Below are positions 40,915 through 48,742 of a stretch of DNA of 64,000 bases, one piece after another. How positions within the stretch are numbered: the stretch's first letter is position 1; every line of letters begins with the position of its first letter. The translations under genes were made by a program, and so were the position numbers. Source of the stretch: Pseudomonas sp. PDM04 (GTDB taxonomy: Bacteria > Pseudomonadota > Gammaproteobacteria > Pseudomonadales > Pseudomonadaceae); the NCBI RefSeq assembly GCF_014851765.1, contig NZ_JACVAI010000009.1:124001-188000 (forward strand). Reading direction: 5' to 3'. The notes below the pieces were generated by a model that worked only from the letters and a program-made list of their open reading frames with translations, made no database searches and was not told where the DNA came from.

Positions 40915-42177
40915 ATGCTCGTCCCTTTTCAAATTACTTCTGCGACGCGCCAGAACCTCTGGCGGCTGACGTTCATCCGCATTCTGGTACTGGCTGCCCA
41001 GGCCGGTTCCGTGGGCCTGGCCTACTGGCTCGACCTGTTGCCACTGCCCTGGTTCCAGCTGGCGGCGACCCTCATTTGCTCGATGCTGCTGTGCGCCTTC
41101 ACCGCCATTCGCCTGCGCACCACCTGGCCAGTGACGGAGCTTGAATACGCCGTGCAGCTGGCCTGCGACTTGTTTATCCACAGTGCCCTGCTGTATTTCT
41201 CCGGCGGTTCGACCAACCCCTTCGTGTCCTATTACCTGGTGCCGCTGACCATCGCCGCCGTCACGCTGCCATGGCGTTATTCGCTGATTCTGTCGGGCAT
41301 CGCACTGGCGATGTACACCCTGCTGCTGGCGCGCTTCTATCCGCTGCAAACCTTCCCGATTGCTCGGGAAAACCTGCAGGTCTACGGGATGTGGCTGAGT
41401 TTCGCCCTGGCCGCTGCGGTGATCACCTTCTTTGCCGCGCGCATGGCCGAAGAACTGCGCCGCCAGGAAGAGCTGCGCGCCATCCGCCGCGAAGAAGGGC
41501 TGCGCGATCAGCAACTGCTGGCTGTCGCGACGCAGGCTGCCGGTGCCGCCCACGAACTGGGCACGCCGCTGGCGACCATGAGCGTGCTGCTCAAGGAAAT
41601 GCGCCGGGACCATCACGACCCGATGTTGCAGGAGGACCTGAGCGTGCTGCAGGACCAGGTCATGCTGTGCAAGCAGACCTTGCAGCAACTGGTGCGTGCC
41701 GCCGAGGCCAATCGCCGGATGGCGGTCGAGACGCAATACGTCACCGACTGGCTCGATGAAGCGCTGAATCGCTGGCACCTGATGCGCCCCGAAGCCAGTT
41801 ACCGCTTCCAGCGCCTGGGCCAGGGGCTGGTGCCGCGCGTTGCGCCGCCGCCTGACCTGACCCAGGCGCTGCTGAACCTTTTGAACAACGCCGCCGATGC
41901 CTGCCCCGAAGGGCTGCAAGTGACGCTGGACTGGAATGAGGAAGACCTGACCATCAGCATCCGCGACCATGGCGCCGGTGTGCCGTTGGCCATTGCCGAA
42001 CAGATCGGCAAACCGTTTTTTACCACCAAGGGCAAAGGCTTCGGCCTCGGCCTGTTTTTGAGCAAGGCCAGCGTGACACGCGCCGGCGGCTCGGTGAAAC
42101 TCTACAGTCATGAGGAAGGCGGCACGCTCACCGAGCTGCGCCTGCCCCGTGTTGCCCGAGGAGATGAACATGAGTGA
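40915..42177 (+). CDS. roxS: RoxS/RegB-type redox-responsive sensor histidine kinase
   Basis: Membrane sensor kinase of 420 residues. About six membrane spans cover residues 18-180. The phosphoacceptor histidine is in AAGAAHELGTPLATM, and the HATPase domain has LLNNAADA and GKGFGLGLFLSK, as in RegB/PrrB/RoxS. This family tunes respiration and redox genes. The start at 40915 (AGGAGA upstream) gives the family N-terminus; the longer frame from 40705 is not needed. It overlaps roxR by 8 bases. Confidence 0.92.
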   Translation: MLVPFQITSATRQNLWRLTFIRILVLAAQAGSVGLAYWLDLLPLPWFQLAATLICSMLLCAFTAIRLRTTWPVTELEYAVQLACDLFIHSALLYFSGGSTNPFVSYYLVPLTIAAVTLPWRYSLILSGIALAMYTLLLARFYPLQTFPIARENLQVYGMWLSFALAAAVITFFAARMAEELRRQEELRAIRREEGLRDQQLLAVATQAAGAAHELGTPLATMSVLLKEMRRDHHDPMLQEDLSVLQDQVMLCKQTLQQLVRAAEANRRMAVETQYVTDWLDEALNRWHLMRPEASYRFQRLGQGLVPRVAPPPDLTQALLNLLNNAADACPEGLQVTLDWNEEDLTISIRDHGAGVPLAIAEQIGKPFFTTKGKGFGLGLFLSKASVTRAGGSVKLYSHEEGGTLTELRLPRVARGDEHE

Positions 42178-42730
42178 CGAGATCCAAGTCGAAGGCGAAG
42201 AACTGCCGCATTTGCTGCTGGTAGATGACGACGCCACGTTCACCCGCGTGATGGCACGTGCCATGGCTCGCCGTGGTTTTCGCGTCACCACCGCCGGTTC
42301 CGCCGAGGAAGGCCTGACCATCGCTCAGTCCGACATTCCCGACTACGCCGCGCTGGACCTGAAAATGGACGGCGACTCGGGCCTGGTGCTGTTGCCGAAA
42401 CTGCTCGAGCTCGACCCCGAGATGCGCGTGGTGATCCTCACCGGATATTCGAGCATTGCCACGGCGGTCGAAGCGATCAAGCGCGGTGCCTGCAACTACC
42501 TGTGCAAACCGGCGGATGCCGATGACGTGCTGGCCGCGTTGCTGTCCGAGCACGCCGACCTCGACACCCTGGTACCGGAAAACCCGATGTCGGTGGATCG
42601 CCTGCAATGGGAGCACATCCAGCGTGTGCTGACCGAGCATGAAGGCAACATCTCCGCCACTGCCCGGGCCCTGGGCATGCACCGCCGCACCTTGCAGCGC
42701 AAATTGCAGAAGCGCCCCGTTCGCCGCTGA
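42170..42730 (+). CDS. roxR: RoxR/RegA-type response regulator
   Basis: Response regulator of 186 residues: an N-terminal receiver domain with phosphoacceptor Asp63 (YAALDLKMDGDSG) and acidic pocket LLVDDDA, and a C-terminal Fis-type helix-turn-helix NISATARALGMHRRTLQRKL, as in RegA/PrrA. ATG 42170 is preferred over ATG 42164 because GAGGAG is 6 bases from the former and touches the latter. It is translationally coupled to roxS. Confidence 0.93.
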   Translation: MSDEIQVEGEELPHLLLVDDDATFTRVMARAMARRGFRVTTAGSAEEGLTIAQSDIPDYAALDLKMDGDSGLVLLPKLLELDPEMRVVILTGYSSIATAVEAIKRGACNYLCKPADADDVLAALLSEHADLDTLVPENPMSVDRLQWEHIQRVLTEHEGNISATARALGMHRRTLQRKLQKRPVRR

Positions 42731-42827
42731 ACCTGTGCTGAACGGACCACGTACACATCTCGCGACAAATCGAGCCGATCATCTATGATCGGTTCGTGCG
42801 TGTTCTTTTCTTTATCGAGCCTTTTTC

Positions 42828-44555
42828 ATGAATCAGAACGCTGAGTATTCCGCGGTCAACGATGCTGTGCGCGGGCAGTTCTTTCGCAAAGTCTGGGCGA
42901 TGATCACGCCCTACTGGCGCAGTGAGGAGAAAGCCAAGGCCTGGACGCTGCTGATCGCGGTGATTGCATTGTCGCTGCTCAGCGTGGGGATCTCGGTGTG
43001 GTTCAACACTTGGTACAAGGATTTCTACAACGCCCTGCAACAAAAGGACGAGGCGGCCTTCTGGCGGCTGATCCTGTATTTCTGCGGGATCGCCGCGGTG
43101 GCGATTGTCGGCGCGGTCTACCGGCTCTACCTGACCCAGATGCTGACCATTCGCTGGCGGGCCTGGTTGACCGAGCGGCACTTCAGCCGCTGGCTTGGCC
43201 ACAAGAACTACTACCAGATGGAGCAGGGCGGTTACACCGACAACCCCGACCAGCGGATCTCCGAGGACCTCAACAACTTCACCTCCAATACCCTGGAGCT
43301 GGGCATTGGCCTGTTGCGCAACATTGTCAGCCTGGTGTCGTTCTCGATCATTCTGTGGGGCGTGTCGGGCAGCATCGAAGTGTTTGGTTTCACCGTTCCC
43401 GGCTATATGTTCTGGTGCGTGCTGGTCTATGCCGTCGTGGGCAGCTGGCTGACGCATCTGATCGGTCGTCGCCTGATCGGCCTGAACAACCGGCAACAAC
43501 GTTTCGAGGCCGACCTGCGTTTCTCCATGGTGCGTATTCGCGAGAATGCCGAGAGCATTGCGCTGTACAACGGCGAACCCAATGAGAACCGGCGATTGAG
43601 CGACCGTTTCGGGCTGGTCTGGCACAACTTCTGGGACATCATGAAAGTGTCCAAGCGTCTGACGTTCTTCACCGCCGGTTACAGCCAGGCCGCCATCATT
43701 TTCCCGTTCATGGTCGCCGCCCCGCGCTACTTTGCCGGCAAGATCGAACTGGGTGAGCTGATGCAGATCAGTTCGGCGTTCGGCAACGTGCAGGAGAGTT
43801 TCAGCTGGTTCATCAGCGCCTACCAGAGCCTCGCCTCATGGCGCGCCACCTGTGATCGCCTGCTGAGTTTCCGTCAGGCCATGACCGACAACGAAGAGCG
43901 CGCGCCGGCCATCGATGTGCAGAATGCCGGCGCCATGTTGCAGGTGCGCAACCTGGGGCTCGACCTCGCCGACGGTCGTCATTTGCTGACCGACGCCGAC
44001 ATGACCGTGGCGCAGGGCGAGCGTGTGATGCTCAGTGGTCGTTCGGGCAGCGGCAAATCCACGCTGCTGCGGGCGATGGGACATCTGTGGCCGGCCGGCC
44101 ATGGCAGCATTCGTCTGCCGGCGACGCGCTATCTGTTCCTGCCGCAAAAACCCTATCTGCCGATTGGCACATTGCGTGAAGCCCTGAGTTATCCACAGGC
44201 CGGCGACACTTACCCGCACGAGCGCTATGTCCAGGTGCTGGAAACCTGTCGCTTGCCGCACCTGGTGGCGCGCCTGGATGAAGCCAATCACTGGCAGCGC
44301 ATGCTCTCGCCGGGTGAGCAGCAGCGGCTGGCCTTCGCCCGTGCCTTGCTGTACGCGCCGCAATGGCTGTACATGGACGAAGCCACGTCGGCGATGGACG
44401 AAGAGGATGAAGCGTCGCTGTACCAAGCATTGATCGATGAGATTCCGGGGTTGAGCATCGTCAGCGTCGGGCATCGCAGCAGCCTGAAACGCTTCCATCC
44501 GCGGCATGTTCGTATCGATAATGGACACCTTGTGGAACAGACCGTGACCGCCTGA
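42828..44555 (+). CDS. SbmA/BacA-like ABC transporter, fused permease and ATPase
   Basis: Protein of 575 residues. The N-terminal half (about 1-370) is an SbmA_BacA-type membrane domain with spans near 40-65, 85-105 and 165-220 and the motif LTERHFSRWLGHKNYYQM. The C-terminal half is an ABC ATPase with Walker A SGRSGSGKSTLL, signature LSPGEQQRLAFARALL and Walker B WLYMDEATSAMDEE. It belongs to the YddA/Rv1819c type linked to peptide, vitamin B12 or long-chain-acid transport; the substrate is unknown. It may be unrelated to roxSR, from which 97 bases separate it. Confidence 0.88.
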   Translation: MNQNAEYSAVNDAVRGQFFRKVWAMITPYWRSEEKAKAWTLLIAVIALSLLSVGISVWFNTWYKDFYNALQQKDEAAFWRLILYFCGIAAVAIVGAVYRLYLTQMLTIRWRAWLTERHFSRWLGHKNYYQMEQGGYTDNPDQRISEDLNNFTSNTLELGIGLLRNIVSLVSFSIILWGVSGSIEVFGFTVPGYMFWCVLVYAVVGSWLTHLIGRRLIGLNNRQQRFEADLRFSMVRIRENAESIALYNGEPNENRRLSDRFGLVWHNFWDIMKVSKRLTFFTAGYSQAAIIFPFMVAAPRYFAGKIELGELMQISSAFGNVQESFSWFISAYQSLASWRATCDRLLSFRQAMTDNEERAPAIDVQNAGAMLQVRNLGLDLADGRHLLTDADMTVAQGERVMLSGRSGSGKSTLLRAMGHLWPAGHGSIRLPATRYLFLPQKPYLPIGTLREALSYPQAGDTYPHERYVQVLETCRLPHLVARLDEANHWQRMLSPGEQQRLAFARALLYAPQWLYMDEATSAMDEEDEASLYQALIDEIPGLSIVSVGHRSSLKRFHPRHVRIDNGHLVEQTVTA

Positions 44556-44559
44556 ACAT

Positions 44560-44579
44560 CCCCGCCCCGCAGGGCGGGG
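44560..44579 (+). terminator. Stem-loop after the SbmA-like gene
   Basis: CCCCGCCC and GGGCGGGG form an 8-bp stem with a CGCA loop, 5 bases after the stop. There is no T-run, so it is a weak terminator at best. Confidence 0.5.
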
Positions 44580-44643
44580 TGATCGTACAACCGTGTTGCG
44601 CTATGATGCAGTTTCAGCCGAACTTTCGAGACAGACGTTCACC

Positions 44644-45393
44644 ATGGAAAACCCGATCGAAGCTCCACGCCTCCCGCGCAAGCGCCGCAGCCTCGCACAG
44701 GAATTGGTGACGGTGCTGTCCGAGCAGATCCGCGACGGTCACCTCAAGCGGGGTGACAAGTTACCCACCGAGTCGGCGATCATGGACGCCCATGGTGTCA
44801 GTCGCACCGTGGTGCGCGAAGCGATTTCCCGCTTGCAGGCGGCCGGTCAAGTGGAGACCCGCCACGGTATCGGCACCTTCGTGCTCGACACCCCGAGCCC
44901 GAGTGGTTTCCGCATCGATCCGGCAACGGTGGTGACGCTGCGTGATGTGCTGGCGATCCTGGAGCTGCGCATCAGCCTCGAAGTCGAGTCCGCCGGCCTT
45001 GCCGCGCAACGCCGCAACCCCGAACAGCTTGCGCTGATGAGGGCGGCGCTGGATGCCCTCAACGAAAGCGCGGCCCATGCCAGCGATGCGGTGGCCTCGG
45101 ACTTCCAGTTCCACCTGCAAATCGCGCTGTCGACCGGCAACCGCTATTTCACCGACATCATGACGCACCTGGGGGCCAGCATCATTCCACGTACGCGTCT
45201 CAATTCGGCACGCCTGGCCCATGATGACCAGCAACACTACATGAGCCGGTTGAGCCGTGAGCACGAAGAAATCTACGACGCGATTGCGCGCCAGGATTCC
45301 GATGCGGCGCGGGCCGCCATGCGCCTGCACCTGACCAACAGCCGCGAGCGGTTGCGTCATGCCCACGAAGAGGCTGAAGCACAGCGCGGCTGA
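44644..45393 (+). CDS. FadR/GntR-family (FCD domain) regulator, probable regulator of hexarate catabolism
   Basis: DNA-binding protein of 249 residues. The winged helix is at about 15-85 (LKRGDKLPTESAIMDAHGVSRTVVREAIS, split here only for reading), with GRHGIGTFV-like wing residues. An FCD ligand domain covers about 100-240, with ELRISLEVESAGLAA and the His-bearing FQFHLQIALSTGNRYF. It stands 5' of kdgD, whose promoter has a matching inverted repeat, so it probably represses the galactarate/glucarate genes and responds to an acid sugar or pathway intermediate. The ATG is chosen by the family start; the 17-residue longer frame is not favoured. Confidence 0.88.
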   Translation: MENPIEAPRLPRKRRSLAQELVTVLSEQIRDGHLKRGDKLPTESAIMDAHGVSRTVVREAISRLQAAGQVETRHGIGTFVLDTPSPSGFRIDPATVVTLRDVLAILELRISLEVESAGLAAQRRNPEQLALMRAALDALNESAAHASDAVASDFQFHLQIALSTGNRYFTDIMTHLGASIIPRTRLNSARLAHDDQQHYMSRLSREHEEIYDAIARQDSDAARAAMRLHLTNSRERLRHAHEEAEAQRG

Positions 45394-45401
45394 GTGTCAG
45401 A

Positions 45402-45430
45402 GGATCGTTCCCTGGAACCGGGAACGATCC
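45402..45430. terminator. Stem-loop between convergent genes
   Basis: GGATCGTTCCC and GGGAACGATCC form a perfect 11-bp stem with a 7-base loop between the regulator gene and the small gene on the other strand. It has no T-run in either direction. Confidence 0.55.
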
Positions 45431-45446
45431 GCGTAGGGCCCCGGTT

Positions 45447-45824
45447 TCAGGGCTCAATACGCATCAGCAGCACATCCGAGGACAACTCCAGGCTCGACTC
45501 GTCCCGGAACTTGTAGCGCAGCGCGACCTGAGTGCCGAGATACGGCTCCAGGTCGGTCTTCGGGATCTGCAGTTCTATCCCCGTCAGTTCGACCATCTCG
45601 TCAGTCGTCTCGTCCCAGACACCGGCCGGCTCATCCTCGCCGTGCCACTCCGGCTCATCCGGGTCCGGGCCGAGGATCGGGTACAGCTCCCAGTTCGGCG
45701 GAATATCGTGCGGATCGCGCACGCGCACGATCAATGCATCCGTCAGGCTCGACAATGTCACGGTAGCGACCTGATCACGAGGGTCGGTGGGGAACTGGGG
45801 CAACACGGGTGAAGGAAAACACAT
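45447..45824 (-). CDS. Conserved-looking protein of unknown function
   Basis: Unrecognised acidic soluble protein of about 125 residues, rich in Pro, Asp and Glu in the middle (DPHDIPPNWELYPILGPDPD) with no signal peptide or membrane span. I chose ATG 45824 because GGAG lies 9 bases upstream; ATG 45839 and GTG 45854 are in-frame alternatives without a ribosome site. It sits between the regulator and the kdgD promoter, on the opposite strand to both. Nothing suggests a role in the pathway. Confidence 0.7.
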   Translation of the reverse strand: MCFPSPVLPQFPTDPRDQVATVTLSSLTDALIVRVRDPHDIPPNWELYPILGPDPDEPEWHGEDEPAGVWDETTDEMVELTGIELQIPKTDLEPYLGTQVALRYKFRDESSLELSSDVLLMRIEP

Positions 45825-46053
45825 CTTCGAGTACTCCATCTCATTGGACGCCACGATCCATTCGTGACGTCGTTTGACTCTAGGTGATGGCCTGCCAGTT
45901 CGCCGTTCACGATGTTTTTCGGAAAATTTCGACGGGCATTCGTTGCCGCGCTGACAAGCGCCGAGGCGCTCTGGACAAGGCTCCAGAGTGGTGCGAATCG
46001 CGGCCGGCGAACCGATTTGTGGCAGAAATTTTCACGCTGACGATGAAATGCAG

Positions 46054-46093
46054 TTGACGGTTGTTTTTTAAGTTGTACGATGACCTACAACTT
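46054..46093 (+). promoter_or_regulatory. kdgD promoter with overlapping FadR-type operator
   Basis: TTGACG (46054-46059), 16 bases and TACGAT (46076-46081) form a plausible promoter. AAGTTGTA-N8-TACAACTT (46070-46093) is a perfect inverted repeat of the TTGTA..TACAA kind bound by FCD-type GntR regulators, and it covers the -10. Repression by the gene product of 44644-45393 is inferred. Confidence 0.7.
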
Positions 46094-46151
46094 CAGCGCA
46101 GGCTGAACGATTTCCTCACACAAAAACGTTGCTACCCAGGGTGTTCGAATA

Positions 46152-47063
46152 ATGAATCCACAAGAACTGAAGTCCATCCTCTCTGCCGGTCTGCTGTCCT
46201 TCCCGGTTACCGATTTCAATGCCCAGGGCGATTTCAACCGCGCTGGCTACATCAAACGTCTTGAGTGGCTGGCCCCGTACGGCGCCTCGGCCCTGTTCGC
46301 CGCAGGTGGCACCGGTGAGTTCTTCTCCCTGGCCGCCAGCGAATACTCGGAAATCATCAAGACCGCCGTCGACACCTGCGCCACCAGCGTGCCGATCCTG
46401 GCCGGTGTCGGCGGTTCGACCCGTCAAGCCATCGAATACGCACAGGAAGCCGAGCGTCTGGGCGCCAAGGGCCTGCTGCTGCTGCCGCACTACCTGACCG
46501 AAGCCAGCCAGGACGGCGTTGCCGCCCACGTTGAAGCCGTGTGCAAATCGGTCAACATCGGCGTCGTGGTCTACAACCGTAACGTATGCCGCCTGACCGC
46601 TCCGCTGCTCGAGCGTCTGGCCGAGCGCTGCCCGAACCTGATCGGTTACAAGGATGGCCTGGGCGACATCGAACTGATGGTGTCGATCCGTCGTCGCCTC
46701 GGCGATCGCTTCAGCTACCTGGGTGGCCTGCCGACCGCCGAAGTCTACGCCGCTGCCTACAAGGCGCTGGGCGTGCCGGTCTACTCTTCGGCGGTGTTCA
46801 ACTTCATCCCGAAAACCGCGATGGATTTCTACCACGCCATTGCGCGTGAAGATCACGCCACCGTTGGCAAGATCATCGACGACTTCTTCCTGCCATACCT
46901 GGACATCCGTAACCGCAAAGCCGGCTACGCGGTGAGCATCGTCAAGGCGGGTGCAAAAATTGCCGGCTATGACGCAGGTCCTGTGCGTGCGCCACTGACC
47001 GACCTGACCGGCGAGGAGTACGAAATGCTCGCCGCGCTGATCGACAAGCAAGGTGCGCAATAA
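46152..47063 (+). CDS. kdgD: KdgD, 5-dehydro-4-deoxyglucarate dehydratase
   Basis: DapA-superfamily lyase of 303 residues that decarboxylates and dehydrates 5-dehydro-4-deoxy-D-glucarate to 2,5-dioxopentanoate (alpha-ketoglutarate semialdehyde). The TIM-barrel shows GGTGEFFSL near residue 50, the tyrosine in VVYNRNVCRL, and the Schiff-base lysine in LIGYKDGLGD. The ATG is 58 bases after the operator. A terminator-like hairpin separates it from the dehydrogenase gene that performs the next step. Confidence 0.94.
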   Translation: MNPQELKSILSAGLLSFPVTDFNAQGDFNRAGYIKRLEWLAPYGASALFAAGGTGEFFSLAASEYSEIIKTAVDTCATSVPILAGVGGSTRQAIEYAQEAERLGAKGLLLLPHYLTEASQDGVAAHVEAVCKSVNIGVVVYNRNVCRLTAPLLERLAERCPNLIGYKDGLGDIELMVSIRRRLGDRFSYLGGLPTAEVYAAAYKALGVPVYSSAVFNFIPKTAMDFYHAIAREDHATVGKIIDDFFLPYLDIRNRKAGYAVSIVKAGAKIAGYDAGPVRAPLTDLTGEEYEMLAALIDKQGAQ

Positions 47064-47080
47064 AACATTCGATGCAAGGA

Positions 47081-47106
47081 GGCCGCTGAGTATTCAGCGG
47101 CCTTTT
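47081..47106 (+). terminator. Terminator-like hairpin between kdgD and the dehydrogenase gene
   Basis: GGCCGCTGA and TCAGCGGCC form a perfect 9-bp stem with a 4-base loop, followed by TTTT. It lies 18 bases after kdgD and 32 before the next gene, so it may set the ratio of the two. Confidence 0.75.
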
Positions 47107-47138
47107 GCGTGAAGTCTCTTTATTTCGAGGGCGGTCCC

Positions 47139-48584
47139 GTGGCCACTGCAAAACGTTACGACAACTACATCAACGGCGAATGGGTTGCCGGTGCCGATTA
47201 TTCGGCCAACATCAACCCGTCCGAGCTGAGCGACAACATCGGCGACTACGCCAAGGCTGACCTGGCCCAGGTCAATGCCGCCATCGACGCCGCCCGTGCC
47301 GCTTTCCCGGCATGGTCCACTTCCGGTATCCAGGCACGTCACGACGCCCTGGACAAAGTCGGCACTGAAATCCTCGCCCGTCGCGAAGAGCTCGGCACCC
47401 TGCTGGCCCGGGAAGAGGGCAAGACCCTGCCTGAAGCCATCGGCGAAGTCACCCGCGCCGGTAACATCTTCAAGTTCTTCGCCGGTGAATGCCTGCGCCT
47501 GTCCGGCGACTACGTGCCGTCGGTGCGCCCGGGCGTCAACGTTGAAGTCACCCGCGAAGCGCTGGGCGTGGTCGGTCTGATCACGCCGTGGAACTTCCCG
47601 ATCGCCATCCCGTCGTGGAAAATCGCCCCGGCCCTGGCTTACGGCAACTGCGTGGTACTCAAGCCTGCCGACCTGGTGCCGGGCTGTGCCTGGGCCCTGG
47701 CGGAAATCATCTCCCGCGCAGGCTTCCCGGCCGGCGTGTTCAACCTGGTGATGGGCAGCGGTCGCGTGGTTGGCGATGCACTGGTCAACAGCCCGAAAGT
47801 CGACGGCATCAGCTTCACCGGTTCGGTGGGCGTCGGTCGTCAGATCGCCGTCAGCTGCGTCTCGCGCCAGGCCAAGGTCCAGCTGGAAATGGGCGGCAAG
47901 AACCCGCAGATCATTCTCGACGACGCCGACCTCAAGCAAGCGGTCGAGCTGTCGGTTCAGAGCGCGTTCTACTCCACCGGCCAGCGCTGCACCGCGTCGA
48001 GCCGTCTGATCGTCACCGCCGGCATTCACGACAAATTCGTCGAAGCCATGGCCGAGCGCATGAAGTCGATCAAGGTCGGTCACGCGCTGAAGGCCGGCAC
48101 CGATATCGGTCCGGTGGTTTCGCAAGCGCAACTTGAGCAGGACATGAAGTACATCGACATCGGCCAGTCCGAAGGCGCTCGCCTGGTGAGTGGTGGCGGT
48201 CTGGTGACTTGCGATACCGAAGGTTACTTCCTCGCGCCAACACTGTTTGCCGACAGCGAAGCGTCGATGCGCATCAGCCGTGAAGAAATCTTCGGTCCGG
48301 TGGCCAACATTGTTCGCGTCGCCGACTACGAGGCCGCGCTGGCCATGTCCAACGACACCGAGTTCGGTCTGTCGGCGGGCATCGCCACCACGTCCCTGAA
48401 GTACGCCAACCACTTCAAGCGTCACTCCCAGGCCGGGATGGTGATGGTCAACCTGCCAACCGCCGGCGTGGATTACCACGTTCCGTTCGGTGGGCGCAAA
48501 GGTTCGTCCTATGGGTCGCGCGAGCAGGGCCGCTATGCGCAAGAGTTCTACACCGTAGTGAAAACTGCCTACATCGGTTCCTGA
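47139..48584 (+). CDS. 2,5-dioxovalerate (alpha-ketoglutarate semialdehyde) dehydrogenase
   Basis: NAD(P)-dependent aldehyde dehydrogenase of 481 residues, which should oxidise the KdgD product to 2-oxoglutarate. It shows the cofactor-side PWNFPIAIPSWKIAPAL, the catalytic glutamate in LEMGGKNP and the nucleophile Cys in GQRCTASSRLI. I chose GTG 47139, preceded by GAGG, over GTG 47109, which lies in the terminator's shadow. The pathway role is inferred from its position between kdgD and gudP. A degenerate REP pair follows. Confidence 0.9.
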   Translation: MATAKRYDNYINGEWVAGADYSANINPSELSDNIGDYAKADLAQVNAAIDAARAAFPAWSTSGIQARHDALDKVGTEILARREELGTLLAREEGKTLPEAIGEVTRAGNIFKFFAGECLRLSGDYVPSVRPGVNVEVTREALGVVGLITPWNFPIAIPSWKIAPALAYGNCVVLKPADLVPGCAWALAEIISRAGFPAGVFNLVMGSGRVVGDALVNSPKVDGISFTGSVGVGRQIAVSCVSRQAKVQLEMGGKNPQIILDDADLKQAVELSVQSAFYSTGQRCTASSRLIVTAGIHDKFVEAMAERMKSIKVGHALKAGTDIGPVVSQAQLEQDMKYIDIGQSEGARLVSGGGLVTCDTEGYFLAPTLFADSEASMRISREEIFGPVANIVRVADYEAALAMSNDTEFGLSAGIATTSLKYANHFKRHSQAGMVMVNLPTAGVDYHVPFGGRKGSSYGSREQGRYAQEFYTVVKTAYIGS

Positions 48585-48598
48585 TACACGCAATACCC

Positions 48599-48690
48599 GC
48601 AGCAACGAGCTTGCTCGCGATGGTCCAGATCCGCGGTGTAACCGCCCCGCGTCTTCGTTGACGACCATCGCGAGCCCGCCCGCCGCTGCA
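48599..48690. repeat. Degenerate REPIN
   Basis: GCAGCAACGAGCTTGCTCGC at 48599 and the inverse at 48664-48690. The right arm reads GAGCCCGCCCGCCGCTGC, with several mismatches, so the inner palindrome is largely lost while the outer ends still match. Confidence 0.7.
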
Positions 48691-48742
48691 CAGACAACAT
48701 CGTTATTACCCGCATAAAAATAATCAGTGGGAGTACATCTAC

